From Clavelina lepadiformis (taxonomy: Eukaryota > Chordata > Ascidiacea > Aplousobranchia > Clavelinidae): DNA of 64,000 bases. The stretch spans positions 18,112,479-18,176,478 of the forward strand of contig NC_135243.1 in assembly GCF_947623445.1 (NCBI RefSeq), read 5' to 3'. Within the stretch, counting starts at the first letter, position 1, and every line of letters begins with the position of its first letter. Positions 37,201 through 50,200 of this stretch are shown piece by piece. A program made the translations under genes and the position numbers. The notes under the pieces are model-generated. The model searched no databases, had not been told where the DNA came from, and saw only the letters and a list, made by a program, of their open reading frames with translations.

Positions 37201-40200
37201 GCCTACAACACCCGGTATTCCCAGGTGGTCACCCATACAAATACTAACCGGGCCCGAGGTTGCTTAACTTCCGAGATCGAACGAGATCCGGTCTACTCAA
37301 CCTGGTATGGTCGTAGGCGGTTTCAAAAGAAAGAAAATGGCCTTTTCAATTATAATTCGATTGCATAGGAAATTCAAAAACGCAAACAGTTGCTATAAAT
37401 TTCATTCAAATATACAGCATGACTAAAATGCTTACATTACCCGGTATTCCCAGGCGGTCACCCATCCAAGTACTAACCGGGCCCGAGGTTGCTTAACTTC
37501 CGAGATCGAACGAGATCGGGTCTACTCAACCTGGTATGGTCGTAGGCGATTTCAAAAGAAAGAAAATGGCCTTTTCAATTATAATTCGATTGCATAGGAA
37601 ATTCAAAAACGCAAACAGTTGCTATAACTTTCATTGAAATATACAGCATGACTAAAATGCTTACAACACCCAGTATTCCCAGGCGGTCACCCATCCAAGT
37701 ACTAACCGGGCCCGAGGTTGCTTAACTTCCGAGATCGAACGAGATCGGGTCTACTCAACCTGGTATGGTCGTAGGCGATTTCAAAAGAAAGAAAATGGCC
37801 TTTTCAATTATAATTCGATTGCATAGGAAATTCAAAAACGCAAACAATTGCTATAAATTTCATTGAAGTATACAGCATGACTAAAATGCTTACAACACCC
37901 AGTATTCCCAGGCGGTCACCCATCCAAGTACTAACCGGGCCCGAGGTTGCCTAACTTCCGAGATCGAACGAGATCGGGTCTACTCAACCTGGTATGGTCG
38001 TAGGCGAATTCAAAAGAAAGAAAATGGCCTTTTCAATTATAATTCGATTGCATAGGAAAATCAAAAACGCAAACAGTTGCTAGAAATTTGATTGAAATAT
38101 ACAGCATGACTAAAATGCTTACAACACCCGGTATTCCCAGGCGGTCACCCATCCAAGTACAAACCGGGCCCGAGGTTGCTTAACTTCCGAGATCGAACGT
38201 GATCCGGTCTACTCAACCTGGTATGGTCGTAGACGGTTTCAAAAGAAAGAAAATGGCCTTTTCAATTATAATTCGATTGCATAGGAAATTCAAAAACGCA
38301 AACAGTTGCTATAAATTTCATTGAAATATACAGCATGACTAAAATGCTTACAACACCCGGTATTCTCAGGCGGTCACCCATCCAAGTACTAACCGGGCCC
38401 GAGGTTGCTTAACTTCCGAGATCGAACGAGATCGGGTCTACTCAACCTGGTATGGTCGTAGGCGATTTCAAAAGAAAGAAAATGGCCTTTTCAATTATAA
38501 TTCGATTGCATAGGAAATTCAAAAACGCAAACAGTTGCTATAAATTTCATTCAAATATACAGCATGACTAAAATGCTTACATTACCCGGTATTCCCAGGC
38601 GGTCACCCATCCAAGTACTAACCGGGCCCGAGGTTGCTTAACTTCCGAGATCGAACGAGATCGGGTCTACTCAACCTGGTATGGTCGTAGGCGATTTCAA
38701 AAGAAAGAAAATGGCCTTTTCAATTATAATTCGATTGCATAGGAAATTCAAAAACGCAAACAGTTGCTATAACTTTCATTGAAATATACAGCATGACTAA
38801 AATGCTTACAACACCCGGTATTCCCAGGCGGTCACCCATCCAAGTACTAACCGGGCCCGAGGTTGCTTAACTTCCGAGATCGAACGAGATCGGGTCTACT
38901 CAACCTGGTATGGTCGTAGGCGATTTCAAAAGAAAGAAAATGGCCTTTTCAATTATAATTCAATTGCATAGGAAATTCAAAAACGCAAACAATTTCTATA
39001 AATTTCATTGAAGTATACAGCATGACTAAAATGCTTACAACACCCAGTATTCCCAGGCGGTCACCCTACCAAGTACTAACCGGGCCCGAGGTTGCCTAAC
39101 TTCCGAGATCGAACGAGATCGGGTCTACTCAACCTGGTATGGTCGTAGGCGAATTCAAAAGAAAGAAAATGGCCTTTTCAATTATAATTCGATTGCATAG
39201 GAAATTCAAAAACGCAAACAGTTGCTAGAAATTTGATTGAAATATACAGCATGACTAAAATGCTTACAACACCCGGTATTCCCAGGCGGTCACCCATCCA
39301 AGTACTAACCGGGCCCGAGGTTGCTTAACTTCCGAGATCGAACGAGATCGGGTCTACTCAACCTGGTATGGTCGTAGGCGATTTCAAAAGAAAGAAAATG
39401 GCCTTTTCAATTATAATTCGATTGCATAGGAAATTCAAAAACGCAAACAATTGCTATAAATTTCATTGAAGTATACAGCATGACTAAAATGCTTACAACA
39501 CCCAGTATTCCCAGGCGGTCACCCATCCAAGTACTAACCGGGCCCGAGGTTGCTTAACTTCCGAGATCGAACGAGATCGGGTCTACTCAACCTGGTATGG
39601 TCGTAGGCGATTTCAAAAGAAAGAAAATGGCCTTTTCAATTATAATTCGATTGCATAGGAAGTTTGACAAAGGTAAACAGTTGCTATAAATTTCATTCAA
39701 ATATACAGCATGACTAAAATGCTTACAACACCCGGTTTTCTCAGGCGGTCACCCATCCAAGTACTAACCGGGCCCGAGGTTGCTTAACTTCCGAAATCGA
39801 ACGAGATCGGGTCTACTCAACCTGGTATGGTCGTAGGCGGTTTCAAAAGAAAGAAAATGGCCTTTTCAATTATAATTCGATTGCATAGGAAATTCAAAAA
39901 CGCAAACAGTTGCTGTAAATTTCATTCAAATATACAGCATGACTAAAATGCTTACATTACCCGGTATTCCCAGGCGGTCACCCATCCAAGTACTAACCGG
40001 GCCCGAGGTTGCTTAACTTCCGAGATCGAACGAGATCGGGTCTACTCAACCTGGTATGGTCGTAGGCGATTTCAAAAGAAAGAAAATGGCCTTTTCAATT
40101 ATAATTCGATTGCATAGGAAATTCAAAAACGCAAACAGTTGCTATAACTTTCATTGAAATATACAGCATGACTAAAATGCTTACAACACCCGGTATTCCC

Positions 40201-40500
40201 AGGCGGTCACCCATCCAAGTACTAACCGGGCCCGAGGTTGCTTAACTTCCGAGATCGAACGAGATCGGGTCTACTCAACCTGGTATGGTCGTAGGCGATT
40301 TCAAAATAAAGAAAATGGCCTTTTCAATTATAATTCGATTGCATAGGAAAATCAAAAACGCAAACAGTTGCTAGAAATTTGATTGAAATATACAGCATGA
40401 CTAAAATGCTTACAACACCCGGTATTCCCAGGCGGTCACCCATCCAAGTACTAACCGGGCCAGAGGTTGCTTAACTTCCGAGATCGAACGAGATCGGGTC
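25240..40500. repeat. higher-order repeat of about 5,040 bp (22 units), three copies
   Basis: Rare variants return at 5,040 bp: the sequence at 25501 recurs at 30541 and 35581, that at 25741 at 30781 and 35821, and that at 31570 at 36610. Lines compared over several kilobases at this offset are nearly identical. One extra unit in the second copy shifts part of the first by 229 bp (26301 to 31570). The last copy diverges near 39660-40900, where units are missing (36610 to 40506 is 17 units). Confidence 0.85.
26890..27009 (-). rRNA. 5S rRNA gene (GTAGGC 3'-end variant)
   Basis: The 3' end reads GTTGTAGGCA, giving a fully paired helix I with GCCTAC. This is the usual animal sequence. It is a minority form in array 1 (also near 32160, 37200, 40867, 43159, 45222), linked to the AAGTTTGACAAAGG spacer. 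Confidence 0.92.
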
Positions 40501-43004
40501 TACTCAACCTGGAATGGTCGTAGGCGATTTAAAAAAAAATAAAATGGCCTTTTCAATTATAATTCGATTGCATAGGAAATTCAAAAACGCAAAAAGTTGC
40601 TATAAATTTCATTGAAATATAGTGCATGACTAAAATGCTTACAACACCCGGTATTCCCAGGCGGTCACCCATCCAAGTACTAACCGGGCCCTAGGTTGTT
40701 TAACTTCCGAGATCGAACGAGATCGGGTCTACTCAACCTGGTATGGTCGTAGGCGATTTCAAAAGAAAGAAAATGGCCTTTTCAATTATAATTCGATTGC
40801 ATAGGAAGTTTGACAAAGGTAAACAGTTGCTAGAAATTTGATTGAAATATACAGCATGACTAAAATGCCTACAACACCCGGTATTCCCAGGCGGTCACCC
40901 ATACAAATACTAACCGGGCCCGAGGTTGCTTAACTTCCGAGATCGAACGAGATCGGGTCTACTCAACCTGGTATGGTCGTAGGCGGTTTCAAAAGAAAGA
41001 AAATGGCCTTTTCAATTATAATTCGATTGCATAGGAAATTCAAAAACGCAAACAGTTGCTATAAATTTCATTCAAATATACAGCATGACTAAAATGCTTA
41101 CATTACCCGGTATTCCCAGGCGGTCACCCATCCAAGTACTAACCGGGCCCGAGGTTGCTTAACTTCCGAGATCGAACGAGATCGGGTCTACTCAACCTGG
41201 TATGGTCGTAGGCGATTTCAAAAGAAAGAAAATGGCCTTTTCAATTATAATTCGATTGCATAGGAAATTCAAAAACGCAAACAGTTGCTATAACTTTCAT
41301 TGAAATATACAGCATGACTAAAATGCTTACAACACCCGGTATTCCCAGGCGGTCACCCATCCAAGTACTAACCGGGCCCGAGGTTGCTTAACTTCCGAGA
41401 TCGAACGAGATCGGGTCTACTCAACCTGGTATGGTCGTAGGCGATTTCAAAAGAAAGAAAATGGCCTTTTCAATTATAATTCGATTGCATAGGAAATTCA
41501 AAAACGCAAACAATTGCTATAAATTTCATTGAAGTATACAGCATGACTAAAATGCTTACAACACCCAGTATTCCCAGGCGGTCACCCATCCAAGTACTAA
41601 CCGGGCCCGAGGTTGCCTAACTTCCGAGATCGAACGAGATCGGGTCTACTCAACCTGGTATGGTCGTAGGCGAATTCAAAAGAAAGAAAATGGCCTTTTC
41701 AATTATAATTCGATTGCATAGGAAAATCAAAAACGCAAACAGTTGCTAGAAATTTGATTGAAATATACAGCATGACTAAAATGCTTACAACACCCGGTAT
41801 TCCCAGGCGGTCACCCATCCAAGTACAAACCGGGCCCGAGGTTGCTTAACTTCCGAGATCGAACGAGATCCGGTCTACTCAACCTGGTATGGTCGTAGAC
41901 GGTTTCAAAAGAAAGAAAATGGCCTTTTCAATTATAATTCGATTGCATAGGAAATTCAAAAACGCAAACAGTTGCTATAAATTTCATTCAAATATACAGC
42001 ATGACTAAAATGCTTACAACACCCGGTATTCCCAGGCGGTCACCCATCCAAGTACTAACCGGGCCCGATGTTGCTTAACTTCCGAAATCGAACGAGATCG
42101 GGTCTACTCAACCTGGTATGGTCGTAGGCGGTTTCAAAAGAAAGAAAATGGCCTTTTTAATTATAATTCGATTGCATAGAAAATTCAAAAACGCAAACAG
42201 TTGCTATAAATTTCATTCAAATATACAGCATGACTAAAATGCTTACATTACCCGGTATTCCCAGGCGGTCACCCATCCAAGTACTAACCGGGCCCGAGGT
42301 TGCTTAACTTCCGAGATCGAACGAGATCGGGTCTACTCAACCTGGTATGGTCGTAGGCGATTTCAAAAGAAAGAAAATGGCCTTTTCAATTATAATTCGA
42401 TTGCATAGGAAATTCAAAAACGCAAACAGTTGCTATAACTTTCATTGAAATATACAGCATGACTAAAATGCTTACAACACCCGGTATTCCCAGGCGGTCA
42501 CCCATCCAAGTACTAACCGGGCCCGAGGTTGCTTAACTTCCGAGATCGAACGAGATCGGGTCTACTCAACCTGGTATGGTCGTAGGCGATTTCAAAAGAA
42601 AGAAAATGGCCTTTTCAATTATAATTCGATTGCATAGGAAATTCAAAAACGCAAACAATTGCTATAAATTTCATTGAAGTATACAGCATGACTAAAATGC
42701 TTACAACACCCGGTATTCCCAGGCGGTCACCCATCCAAGTACTAACCGGGCCCTAGGTTGTTTAACTTCCGAGATCGAACGAGATCGGGTCTACTCAACC
42801 TGGTATGGTCGTAGGCGATTTCAAAAGAAAGAAAATGGCCTTTTCAATTATAATTCGATTGCATAGGAAGTTTGACAAAGGTAAACAGTTGCTAGAAATT
42901 TGATTGAAATATACAGCATGACTAAAATGCTTACAACACCCGGTATTCCCAGGTGGTCACCCATACAAGTACTAACCGGGCCCGAGGTTGCTTAACTTCC
43001 GAGA

Positions 43005-46000
43005 TCGAACGAGATCGGGTCTACTCAACCTGGTATGGTCGTAGGCGATTTCAAAAGAAAGAAATTGGCCTTTTCAATTATAATTCGATTCCATAGGAAG
43101 TTTGACAAAGGCAAACAGTTGCTAGAAATTTGATTGAAATATACAGCATGACTAAAATGCCTACAACACCCGGTATTCCCAGGCGGTCACCCATACAAAT
43201 ACTAACCGGGCGCGAGGTTGCTTAACTTCCGAGATCGAACGAGATCGGGTCTACTCAACCTGGTATGGTCGTAGGCGGTTTCAAAAGAAAGAAAATGGCC
43301 TTTTCAATTGTAATTCGATTGCATAGGAAATTCAAAAACGCAAACAGTTGCTATAAATTTCATTCAAATATACAGCATGACTAAAATGCTTACATTACCC
43401 GGTATTCCCAGGCGGTCACCCATCCAAGTACTAACCGGGCCCGAGGTTGCTTAACTTCCGAGATCGAACGAGATCGGGTCTACTCAACCTGGTATGGTCG
43501 TAGGCGATTTCAAAAGAAAGAAAATGGCCTTTTCAATTATAATTCGATTGCATAGGAAATTCAAAAACGCAAACAGTTGCTATAACTTTCATTGAAATAT
43601 ACAGCATGACTAAAATGCTTACAACACCCGGTATTCCCAGGCGGTCACCCATCCAAGTACTAACCGGGCCCGAGGTTGCTTAACTTCCGAGATCGAACGA
43701 GATCGGGTCTACTCAACCTGGTATGGTCGTAGGCGATTTCAAAAGAAAGAAAATGGCCTTTTCAATTATAATTCGATTGCATAGGAAATTCAAAAACGCA
43801 AACAATTGCGATAAATTTCATTGAAGTATACAGCATGACTAAAATGCTTACAACACCCAGTATTCCCAGGCGGTCACCCATCCAAGTACTAACCGGGCCC
43901 GAGGTTGCCTAACTTCCGAGATCGAACGAGATCGGGTCTACTCAACCTGGTATGGTCGTAGGCGAATTCAAAAGAAAGAAAATGGCCTTTTCAATTATAA
44001 TTCGATTGCATAGGAAAATCAAAAACGCAAACAATTGCTAGAAATTTGATTGAAATATACAGCATGACTAAAATGCTTACAACACCCGGTATTCCCAGGC
44101 GGTCACCCATCCAAGTACAAACCGGGCCCGAGGTTGCTTAACTTCCGAGATCGAACGAGATCCGGTCTACTCAACCTGGTATGGTCGTAGACGGTTTCAA
44201 AAGAAAGAAAATGGCCTTTTCAATTATAATTCGATTGCATAGGAAATTCAAAAACGCAAACAGTTGCTATAAATTTCATTCAAATATACAGCATGACTAA
44301 AATGCTTACAACACCCGGTATTCCCAGGCGGTCACCCATCCAAGTACTAACCGGGCCCGATGTTGCTTAACTTCCGAGATCGAACGAGATCGGGTCTACT
44401 CAACCTGGTATGGTCGTAGGCGGTTTCAAAAGAAAGAAAATGGCCTTTTCAATTATAATTCGATTGCATAGAAAATTCAAAAACGCAAACAGTTGCTATA
44501 AATTTCATTCAAATATACAGCATGACTAAAATGCTTACATTACCCGGTATTCCCAGGCGGTCACCCATCCAAGTACTAACCGGGCCCGAGGTTGCTTAAC
44601 TTCCGAGATCGAACGAGATCGGGTCTACTCAACCTGGTATGGTCGTAGGCGATTTCAAAAGAAAAGAAAATGGCCTTTTCAATTATAATTCGATTGCATA
44701 GGAAATTCAAAAACGCAAACAGTTGCTATAACTTTCATTGAAATATACAGCATGACTAAAATGCTTACAACACCCGGTATTCCCAGGCGGTCACCCATCC
44801 AAGTACTAACCGGGCCCGAGGTTGCTTAACTTCCGAGATCGAACGAGATCGGGTCTACTCAACCTGATATGGTCGTAGGCGATTTCAAAAGAAAGAAAAT
44901 GGCCTTTTCAATTATAATTCGATTGCATAGGAAATTCAAAAACGCAAACAATTGCTATAAATTTCATTGAAGTATACAGCATGACTAAAATGCTTACAAC
45001 ACCCAGTATTCCCAGGCGGTCACCCATCCAAGTACTAACCGGGCCCGAGGTTGCTTAACTTCCGAGATCGAACGAGATCGGGTCTACTCAACCTGGTATG
45101 GTCGTAGGCGATTTCAAAAGAAAGAAATTGGCCTTTTCAATTATAATTCGATTCCATAGGAAGTTTGACAAAGGCAAACAGTTGCTAGAAATTTGATTGA
45201 AATATACAGCATGACTAAAATGCCTACAACACCCGGTATTCCCAGGCGGTCACCCATACAAATACTAACCGGGCGCGAGGTTGCTTAACTTCCGAGATCG
45301 AACGAGATCGGGTCTACTCAACCTGGTATGGTCGTAGGCGGTTTCAAAAGAAAGAAAATGGCCTTTTCAATTGTAATTCGATTGCATAGGAAATTCAAAA
45401 ACGAAAACAGTTGCTATAAATTTCATTCAAATATACAGCATGACTAAAATGCTTACATTACCCGGTATTCCCAGGCGGTCACCCATCCAAGTACTAACCG
45501 GGCCCGAGGTTGCTTAACTTCCGAGATCGAACGAGATCGGGTCTACTCAACCTGGTATGGTCGTAGGCGATTTCAAAAGAAAGAAAATGGCCTTTTCAAT
45601 TATAATTCGATTGCATAGGAAATTCAAAAACGCAAACAGTTGCTATAACTTTCATTGAAATATACAGCATGACTAAAATGCTTACAACACCCGGTATTCC
45701 CAGGCGGTCACCCATCCAAGTACTAACCGGGCCCGAGGTTGCTTAACTTCCGAGATCGAACGAGATCGGGTCTACTCAACCTGGTATGGTCGTAGGCGAT
45801 TTCAAAAGAAAGAAAATGGCCTTTTCAATTATAATTCGATTGCATAGGAAATTCAAAAACGCAAACAATTGCTATAAATTTCATTGAAGTATACAGCATG
45901 ACTAAAATGCTTACAACACCCAGTATTCCCAGGCGGTCACCCATCCAAGTACTAACCGGGCCCGTGGTTGCCTAACTTCCGAGATCGAACGAGATCGGGT

Positions 46001-47125
46001 CTACTCAACCTGGTATGGTCGTAGGCGAATTCAAAAGAAAGAAAATGGCCTTTTCAATTATAATTCGATTGCATAGGAAAATCAAAAACGCAAACAATTG
46101 CTAGAAATTTGATTGAAATATACAGCATGACTAAAATGCTTACAACACCCGGTATTCCCAGGCGGTCACCCATCCAAGTACAAACCGGGCCCGAGGTTGC
46201 TTAACTTCCGAGATCGAACGAGATCCGGTCTACTCAACCTGGTATGGTCGTAGACGGTTTCAAAAGAAAGAAAATGGCCTTTTCAATTATAATTCGATTG
46301 CATAGGAAATTCAAAAACGCAAACAGTTGCTATAAATTTCATTCAAATATACAGCATGACTAAAATGCTTACAACACCCGGTATTCCCAGGCGGTCACCC
46401 ATCCAAGTACTAACCGGGCCCGATGTTGCTTAACTTCCGAGATCGAACGAGATCGGGTCTACTCAACCTGGTATGGTCGTAGGCGGTTTCAAAAGAAAGA
46501 AAATGGCCTTTTCAATTATAATTCGATTGCATAGAAAATTCAAAAACGCAAACAGTTGCTATAAATTTCATTCAAATATACAGCATGACTAAAATGCTTA
46601 CATTACCCGGTATTCCCAGGCGGTCACCCATCCAAGTACTAACCGGGCCCGAGGTTGCTTAACTTCCGAGATCGAACGAGATCGGGTCTACTCAACCTGG
46701 TATGGTCGTAGGCGATTTCAAAAGAAAAGAAAATGGCCTTTTCAATTATAATTCGATTGCATAGGAAATTCAAAAACGCAAACAGTTGCTATAACTTTCA
46801 TTGAAATATACAGCATGACTAAAATGCTTACAACACCCGGTATTCCCAGGCGGTCACCCATCCAAGTACTAACCGGGCCCGAGGTTGCTTAACTTCCGAG
46901 ATCGAACGAGATCGGGTCTACTCAACCTGATATGGTCGTAGGCGATTTCAAAAGAAAGAAAATGGCCTTTTCAATTATAATTCGATTGCATAGGAAATTC
47001 AAAAACGCAAACAATTGCTATAAATTTCATTGAAGTATACAGCATGACTAAAATGCTTACAACACCCAGTATTCCCAGGCGGTCACCCATCCAAGTACTA
47101 ACCGGGCCCGAGGTTGCTTAACTTC
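43005..47125. repeat. higher-order repeat of 2,063 bp (9 units), two copies
   Basis: GGGCGCGAGG recurs at 43208 and 45271, the extra-A spacer at 44651 and 46714, and AACCTGATAT at 44861 and 46924, always 2,063 bp apart. The second copy ends at the LINE copy B insertion, so the duplication directly adjoins the retrotransposon. Confidence 0.85.
47053..47125 (-). rRNA. 5S rRNA gene, 3' part left of LINE copy B
   Basis: Sense positions 48-120 of a 5S gene (from GAAGTTAAGC to the terminator). The 5' part lies at 52313-52337 beyond the LINE. Box A, the intermediate element and box C are all on this side, so the internal promoter survives but its normal start site has been replaced by the LINE 3' end. 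Confidence 0.93.
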
Positions 47126-47259
47126 TTTTTTTTTTTTTTATTTTTTAACCCTTTCTTGGGTTTTAACACGACAATGCACGATCAATACACGAAAACAATA
47201 TTCGATATGCAATACACTTATGTACATAAATACTTCTTTTGATACTGTCACAATCGAAA

Positions 47260-50200
47260 TTAATTTGAGCACATACTATTCCAAAGGATTTGTGTTACTG
47301 AGTTGTAAACACTTGTCTGGCGACTTTTCTCTGCGCTATTGCGCGCTTTTGACATGGCTTTTATTCTGTTTATCACATCTTGATAGAGAAACGGTTCTTG
47401 TTCGAAAATCACTTTGTTCCTAGATAGCCATATGCAGTACCTTGAAATGCTTAACAATAATATTGTTGCATTCAAATTGGTTTCGCAAACACAAAGTTGT
47501 TTTAGTGAACTCAAGTCCAAGGCAATACACATTTGTGGAGAAACTTTCGGCATCAAAACACCGCTGATGTTAAATATTATCACGTTTACATAATCCCATA
47601 TGGGTTGTATACATACACAATCATAAAACAAATGATATACATCTTCATCATGAAGGTCACATAATGGGCATCTTGATGTTTTTTGTATACGTGCTATGCG
47701 CTCATTAATACATAAGGGTAGCACATTCCATACCATCTTGTAACCAAAAGTTTTTAAATAATTTGGTAGTACCTTATTGTGAATGCCAGTCCACATGTTT
47801 GGCATATTTATGGGGAACATAGGTACTAGTACTTGTGCATTTCTCTCGTTTACAATTCTCCTGTAAATTTGTTTGGTTGTCTTTTCAGCAATTTCATCAA
47901 TGGTAATGCTGTAACGTTTCAGGATATCAACTACGTTGCTATAATATGACGTGGGTTGTGAAGCATGCAACACAGAATTATTTACAGGCATTGCCAGCAT
48001 TTTACACAACGTAAAGCCAATGTAATATTCAAGGAAATACAGCGGTAGGTGTATGCTGTTATTTTGCTTTCGAGCGTTGTAATATTTCTTAACAACTTTT
48101 AACTTCAAGATATCTAAATACAATGGGATGTCAATACAGTCGTATCCACCGTTTTCCCTGGTTTTACTTATCGTTTCCATGTTTAATTTTGCACCAGTGC
48201 TAAAAACATAATTTTCAACAATTTTGCGTACATTTCGGCGCTGCTGAAGCGCAAGATCATACACTCTAGAACCATACACAAAAATGGGCAATAATAGTGT
48301 TTTTACAATTAGCGATTTTCCATCATACGTCGATCTAAATTTTGAGAAATTCGATACCTTCAAACGCATGCTACGCACCTTGTTTTCGAGCCAATCAGTA
48401 ATTGCCTGAGGTTTACCATAAGGAACGTTCAAAACATTTATCGAATCGACCCAGGAAAGCGTGGGAAGCTGAGAGTTTTTGCTTTGCTTCCTACCTAGTT
48501 TCAAAGCCGTTACTTTACTGAAGTTCACTTTTATTCCCGTCGCTGTAAGGTATTCACCTAATACAAAAAAGGCTTGTGACACCGATTGTTCATCTTGGAG
48601 GACCAAGGTTGTATCATCGGCGTATGCTATAGTTTTCACAACTTTACCGCCTGAAGCTGGTAGATGTAAACCTTGTATAGCTGTATTCTTGTTTAAAGCA
48701 ATTATAACCGGCTCCATTGCTAACAGGAACAAATACAAACTTAATGGATCTCCTTGTCGTAAACCGCGTTCGACGCGAAAATCTGCCCCTATATGCCCAT
48801 TGATCATTACACATGTTTGATTATTTATCAGCGTAGTTGTGATCATTTTCGTAAAAATTTCACCAAAACCGAATTTTTTCAGAATTTCAACCAAGAATTC
48901 ATGGTCGACGCAGTCAAATGCTTTGTAGATGTCAAGAGATACAATGTATCCCTCGGTGTTTCTATTTTTAATGTATTCAATACAGTCTCTAAGCAGCGCT
49001 GTTCCATCGTTTATATCTCTGCCACACACTGCAAACTGCGTGTCATTGATAAGTTTTGGTACAAAGCTTTTCAATCGTAATGTCATCATTTTGCTAAATA
49101 TCTTATAATCGACATTCAGTAATGTTATCGGTCGATAATTTTTTATATCAGTCCGTTCGCCTTTCTTAAATATCAGAGTTAGCAGTCCCCGAGTCAACTC
49201 GGCGGGTGGTTGTGATTCAGCAAAAAACTCTTTCGCTACTTCAATCAGCGTGTCGCCTACAAGGCTCCAGAACGTTTTGTAGAATTCTATGCTTAAGCCA
49301 TCGAGCCCCGGTGTTTTACCATTTTTCATGGATTTAATGGCGAAAAGCATCTCGTCCTTAGTTACTTCCAGCTCTAAGGTCTCTGTGGTGTCTCTATCTA
49401 TTTTTTGTTCAATATCCTGTAGGAACGCGCTTTGTCTCCATTTGTCAAGTTTTTGTTTCGAGTATAAGGTTTTATAAAAATCAGTCGCAACGTCTAGTTT
49501 TTCTTTCGGCGTGTTTGCTTCAATGTTTTGATTTGTGCGCAGCGACTCGATGTAGGTCGCTCTGTGATGTTCTTTCAGCTTGCGGTAGAAAAACTTTGTC
49601 GGGCGATCTCCATAGTCAAGTTCATTTGCATGAGCAATTATTCTAATTTTCTTTCGTTTTTCTTTGTGGATAGTAATTAGTTCGGCTTTTGTTTTGCGAA
49701 ACTCTGTCATGACTTTTTTGCCTTCATTTAAGTCTTGGCGCAAATCATTGAGGCTTGCGTTTAATTCGTGTTCTCGCTGATTCTTTTTTTGGTGAATTCG
49801 CTTCGAGTGTTTCTGCACCAGTTCTCTTATTCGGTACTTTGTATCAACCCACCAATCGAGTTTATTTTTGTAAAGAACTTGCAGACTTTTATAATCATGC
49901 CAGCTTTCTTTTAATTCTTGAGTAAGGTCTTCATTTTCGTAAACGGTGACATTGTTTTTCCAGTAGCCATTGCCGTAGTTTCTGGAAATGTTTAATTTGA
50001 TATCAACGTGAATCGCATCGTGATCGCTTACAGCGCAAGGTTCGATGACATGATTAATGTGCGTGAGCTCGTCTGAACCGTAAAAGCGGTCCAGCCTTGA
50101 GTGCGCTTCGTTGCCATGCCAAGTAAAATCTTTTCCGTTCGGTCGTGATATTCTATAGAGGTCTTTCAATCCGTAGGTTTCGCACAAATCCTTCAGGGAC

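Larger units (their letters stand above)
23039..47125 (-). repeat. 5S rDNA tandem array 1 (about 104 complete units)
   Basis: Units of about 229 bp, head to tail. Each has a 120-nt 5S gene on the minus strand and about 109 bp of AT-rich spacer. From the first complete gene at 23223 to the interrupted gene at 47053 the distance is 104 repeat steps. A partial gene (23039-23113) adjoins LINE copy A, and a partial gene (47053-47125) adjoins LINE copy B. Most units have the spacer type containing AAATTCAAAAACGCAAACAG. A minority have AAGTTTGACAAAGGCAAACAG. Within-unit differences are few, and the same variants return at fixed higher-order distances. The other genes can be found by stepping 229-230 bp from the listed ones. 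Confidence 0.97.
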
